The notes below the pieces were generated by a model. That model was not told the DNA's origin. It did no database searches and saw nothing but the letters and a program-made list of their open reading frames with translations. 7,685 nucleotides of DNA. Origin: DATJGR01 sp035494855 (GTDB lineage Bacteria > Pseudomonadota > Gammaproteobacteria > Pseudomonadales > Azotimanducaceae). The stretch lies in assembly GCA_035494855.1 (NCBI GenBank), contig DATJGR010000267.1, forward strand, positions 1 to 7,685, read 5' to 3'. Within the stretch, counting starts at the first letter, position 1; each line of letters begins with the position of its first letter. Below are positions 6,040 through 7,685 of this stretch, in pieces. Made by a program: the position numbers and the translations under genes.

Positions 6040-6816
6040 ATGCCCACGTACGCCGCCGCACAACCCGTCGCCCCATCTGCCGCCGCGCCCGAATATGCAG
6101 GCCCGCATCGATGGCAAATCAACTCGCCCGCGAAGGTAGTGCGGCGGCTCATGCGTCGCTATGCCTATACGCGCTGGGTGGACCGCTATTGCGATCCGCT
6201 CACCGTGAAGGGCGTCGAGCATCTCGCAGCGCTCGACGGCCCGGCGATCTTCGTCGCGAACCACCAGAGCCACATGGACACGCTGGTGCTGTTCGAAGCG
6301 ATGCCCGAACCCGTCAAACGCAATCTCTATTTCGGCGCTGCGGCCGATCGCTGGTTCGTCAAAGGCAAGAAAAAGCTGGTGTTGCAGCCGTGGTACCAGT
6401 CGATGGTGCTCGGCAATTTTCCGATCGTGCGCGGCGGCGGAGCGAAAGCGTTGGCATATGCGCGCTGGCTGCTGCAGCGGGGCTGCAACGTCTGCATCTT
6501 TCCGGAAGGCACGCGCACCACCAAGGACGAACTCGGGCGTTTCAAGCCCGGCGTTGCGATTCTCGCGCTGGAACTCGGCGTGCCGGTGGTGCCGGTGTAT
6601 CTGTCGGGCTTGCGAGAGATGCGGCCGAAAGGCGCGCTGCATGCGAAGGCGGGTCCGGCCGGCGTCGACGTGTTCACGCCGGTGCGATTCGCGAACGATG
6701 CATCGGTCGACGACGCCACCGCTACGCTGCGTGGAATCCTTTCCCGGCGTCACGACGAGGAACGCATCGCCATCGCTGCAAACGAGGCCGCCGGCTCGTT
6801 CGACTGCGCCGCGTAA
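6040..6816 (+). CDS. 1-acyl-sn-glycerol-3-phosphate acyltransferase family (PlsC-like)
   Basis: A 258-residue acyltransferase, probably at the cytoplasmic face of the inner membrane. Family members move an acyl chain onto lysophosphatidic acid or a related lysolipid. Motif I, NHQSHMD at 74-80, supplies the catalytic His75/Asp80 pair. GNFPIVRGGG (125-134) corresponds to the second block, FPEGTRT (154-160) is the phosphate-binding motif III, and VPVVPVYLSG (181-190) is motif IV. The N-terminus lacks the strong membrane helix of many PlsC proteins. Instead it has an Ala/Pro-rich start and a basic, possibly amphipathic stretch (AKVVRRLMRRYAYTRW, 31-46) that could bind membrane peripherally. Length is typical. 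It may be a secondary paralogue acting on another lysolipid, so no symbol is given. The ATG at 6040 is supported by GAGGAA 5 bases upstream. It is divergent from the hydrolase. Confidence 0.92.
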   Translation: MPTYAAAQPVAPSAAAPEYAGPHRWQINSPAKVVRRLMRRYAYTRWVDRYCDPLTVKGVEHLAALDGPAIFVANHQSHMDTLVLFEAMPEPVKRNLYFGAAADRWFVKGKKKLVLQPWYQSMVLGNFPIVRGGGAKALAYARWLLQRGCNVCIFPEGTRTTKDELGRFKPGVAILALELGVPVVPVYLSGLREMRPKGALHAKAGPAGVDVFTPVRFANDASVDDATATLRGILSRRHDEERIAIAANEAAGSFDCAA

Positions 6817-6832
6817 CCTCTCAATGAGTGAA

Positions 6833-6846
6833 GGCCGGTGCCGGCC
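6833..6846 (+). terminator. Short GC hairpin after the acyltransferase stop
   Basis: GGCCG (6833-6837) pairs with CGGCC (6842-6846) around a 4-base loop, 17 bases after the TAA. No T-tract follows, so at best it is a weak or non-canonical terminator. Confidence 0.25.
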
Positions 6847-6855
6847 CCGGCGTTG

Positions 6856-6882
6856 GCGTGTTCCGAAGAGCTCGGAACGCGC
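6856..6882 (+). promoter_or_regulatory. 11-bp inverted repeat overlapping the PPOX promoter
   Basis: The arms 6856-6866 and 6872-6882 pair over 11 positions (one G.T wobble as RNA, at 6859/6879) around the 5-base loop AGAGC. The central part GTTCCGA-N5-TCGGAAC is perfect. It covers the putative -35 element and part of the spacer, as a repressor operator would. Alternatively it is the terminator stem of the acyltransferase gene, but no T-tract follows. Confidence 0.45.
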
Positions 6883-6890
6883 GCTATCAT
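6862..6890 (+). promoter_or_regulatory. Probable sigma70-type promoter of the PPOX-family gene
   Basis: TATCAT at 6885-6890 matches the -10 consensus at 5 of 6 positions. TTCCGA at 6862-6867 sits 17 bases upstream as a poor -35 (3 of 6). Transcription would begin near 6897, leaving a leader of roughly 20 bases that contains the ribosome binding site. The weak -35 suggests activator help or low basal expression. Confidence 0.5.
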
Positions 6891-6907
6891 TCGCGCCTCG
6901 ATGAAAT

Positions 6908-6913
6908 GAGAGG
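6908..6913 (+). promoter_or_regulatory. Ribosome binding site of the PPOX-family gene
   Basis: GAGAGG, 5 bases before the ATG at 6919, fixes that start. Confidence 0.7.
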
Positions 6914-6918
6914 CCGCA

Positions 6919-7470
6919 ATGAGTCGTATCGATGCGTTGAGGGTTGAACTCGGCGGGGCGCACCCGGTCGCCGCGAAGAAGGTCAAAGACTTCCTGGAGC
7001 CCTACGTGCGCGCGTTCATCGAGCGTTCGCCGTTCGCGGTAATGTCGAGCAGCAATGCGAACGGCGATTGCGACGCGTCACCGAAAGGTGGCGAGCCCGG
7101 CTTCGTGAAGGTGATCGACGACCGCACGCTGCTGATCCCCGACATCGGCGGCAACCGCCTGTTCCAGAGCTACCAGAACTTCGAGTCGAATCCGAAAGCC
7201 GGCTTCCTGTTCCTGATTCCCGGAATGGACGTCACCGTACGCGTGAACGGGCGCGTGCGCGTGGTGGAAGGCGAGGAGCTGAAGAGCCAGGGCGTCGTGC
7301 CGCAGGTCAACAATCCGGACGGCAACTCGGGGTTGATCCAGGGCCTGCTGCTCGACATCGACGAAGCGTATTTCCACTGTCCGCGTTCGTTTCAATTCGC
7401 AGACCTGTGGGACGCCGACACGATCACGGCGAACCGCGGGCTGTCGCTGAAGGACCTGAAGTCCACCTGA
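6919..7470 (+). CDS. FMN-dependent pyridoxamine 5'-phosphate oxidase-like flavoprotein (MSMEG_1061-type)
   Basis: A 183-residue cytoplasmic protein of the split-barrel PPOX superfamily, resembling the subgroup named after MSMEG_1061. Such proteins bind FMN (some use F420 or heme) and reduce or oxidise small molecules; substrates are mostly unknown. Visible landmarks are SPFAVMSSSNANGDCDASPKGG (37-58, with the characteristic SPKGG), DDRTLLIPDIGGNR (67-80, with the PD..GNR motif), NPKAGFLFLIPG (91-102), RVNGR (108-112) and YFHC (151-154) before the C-terminal ADLWD. The spacing fits the subgroup, though the protein is slightly short of about 200 residues. It is therefore unlikely to be PdxH itself. 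It has its own candidate promoter and does not appear to be coupled to the acyltransferase 102 bases upstream. Confidence 0.88.
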   Translation: MSRIDALRVELGGAHPVAAKKVKDFLEPYVRAFIERSPFAVMSSSNANGDCDASPKGGEPGFVKVIDDRTLLIPDIGGNRLFQSYQNFESNPKAGFLFLIPGMDVTVRVNGRVRVVEGEELKSQGVVPQVNNPDGNSGLIQGLLLDIDEAYFHCPRSFQFADLWDADTITANRGLSLKDLKST

Positions 7471-7685
7471 AATCGTTGAGCTTCGGTTCCGGTGCAAGGG
7501 GAGCTTCGAACCCGGCGGAGGTGGAGGTTCGTTGCGGCAGGACGCGCTCGAGCCATCCCTGGTCGCTTATATGGACGCCGCCCGGTTGGCAAGTGACGAG
7601 GTCGATCGAGTAGAGAGGCGGAAGCAGTCTTATATCCGGCCTGTGCAGCGTCTGAACGCTGGGCCCTGATGAATGTTCGCGAAGG
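7471..7685. other. Unresolved 3' tail with open frames on both strands
   Basis: No gene can be assigned here with confidence. On the minus strand a frame is open from the right edge (7684) down to a TGA at 7424-7426, giving 86 residues including PPLYSIDLVTCQPGGVHI. It could be the C-terminus of a convergent gene overlapping the PPOX 3' end by 47 bases. On the plus strand, an ATG at 7571 gives a 32-residue frame ending in TGA at 7667-7669, overlapped by ATG at 7669, but it lacks a ribosome binding site. A 6-bp inverted repeat (7507-7512 / 7526-7531) without a T-tract is not a convincing terminator. Confidence 0.25.

Noticed and set aside
6901..6909. ATG-AAA-TGA minimal open frame whose stop overlaps the PPOX ribosome binding site
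   Set aside because: It resembles a two-codon leader peptide, but it has no ribosome binding site of its own and such triplets arise often by chance.
5797..6963. 388-residue minus-strand open frame antisense to the acyltransferase
   Set aside because: It covers the whole acyltransferase gene, whose NHxxxxD and FPEGTR motifs are intact; no domain is seen in the antisense translation.
7501..7531. Possible tRNA T-arm or terminator around TTCGAACCC...GGTTCG
   Set aside because: No acceptor, D-arm or anticodon structure can be built around it, and no T-tract follows the 6-bp inverted repeat.

Overview
The window is GC-rich, densely packed bacterial chromosome with housekeeping and accessory metabolic genes. 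GC-biased third codon positions produce long spurious frames opposite several genes. Gene content and style (class I-type PPK2, FMN-dependent PPOX protein, exported glutaminase, TATCAT-type -10 box in GC-rich DNA) suggest a betaproteobacterium, most likely Burkholderiaceae. That placement is inference. I see no tRNA, rRNA, CRISPR array, insertion sequence or phage gene.

Layout, left to right. (1) Bases 2-844, plus: polyphosphate kinase 2, whose reading frame is open through the left edge, so the true start probably lies outside. (2) Bases 992-2017, minus: exported glutaminase, convergent with PPK2. (3) Bases 2125-3213, plus: AI-2E/PerM-family membrane protein, divergent from the glutaminase across a 107-base gap. 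(4) Bases 5800 down to 3214, minus: a tight three-gene run of membrane-anchored alpha/beta hydrolase, then a potassium-channel-like protein (4-base gap), then a phytanoyl-CoA dioxygenase-family protein (15-base gap). The run ends exactly where the AI-2E gene ends, with the two stop codons back to back. (5) Bases 6040-6816, plus: PlsC-type acyltransferase, divergent from the hydrolase and preceded by a leader with two mutually exclusive hairpins. (6) Bases 6919-7470, plus: FMN-dependent PPOX-family protein with its own probable promoter. (7) Bases 7471-7685: an unresolved tail.

The genes do not form one obvious pathway. The only group likely to be co-expressed is the hydrolase-channel-dioxygenase run, and its joint role is unknown. 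No clearly new system is visible. The items most worth checking are that gene trio, the acyltransferase leader structure, and the dyad overlapping the PPOX promoter.
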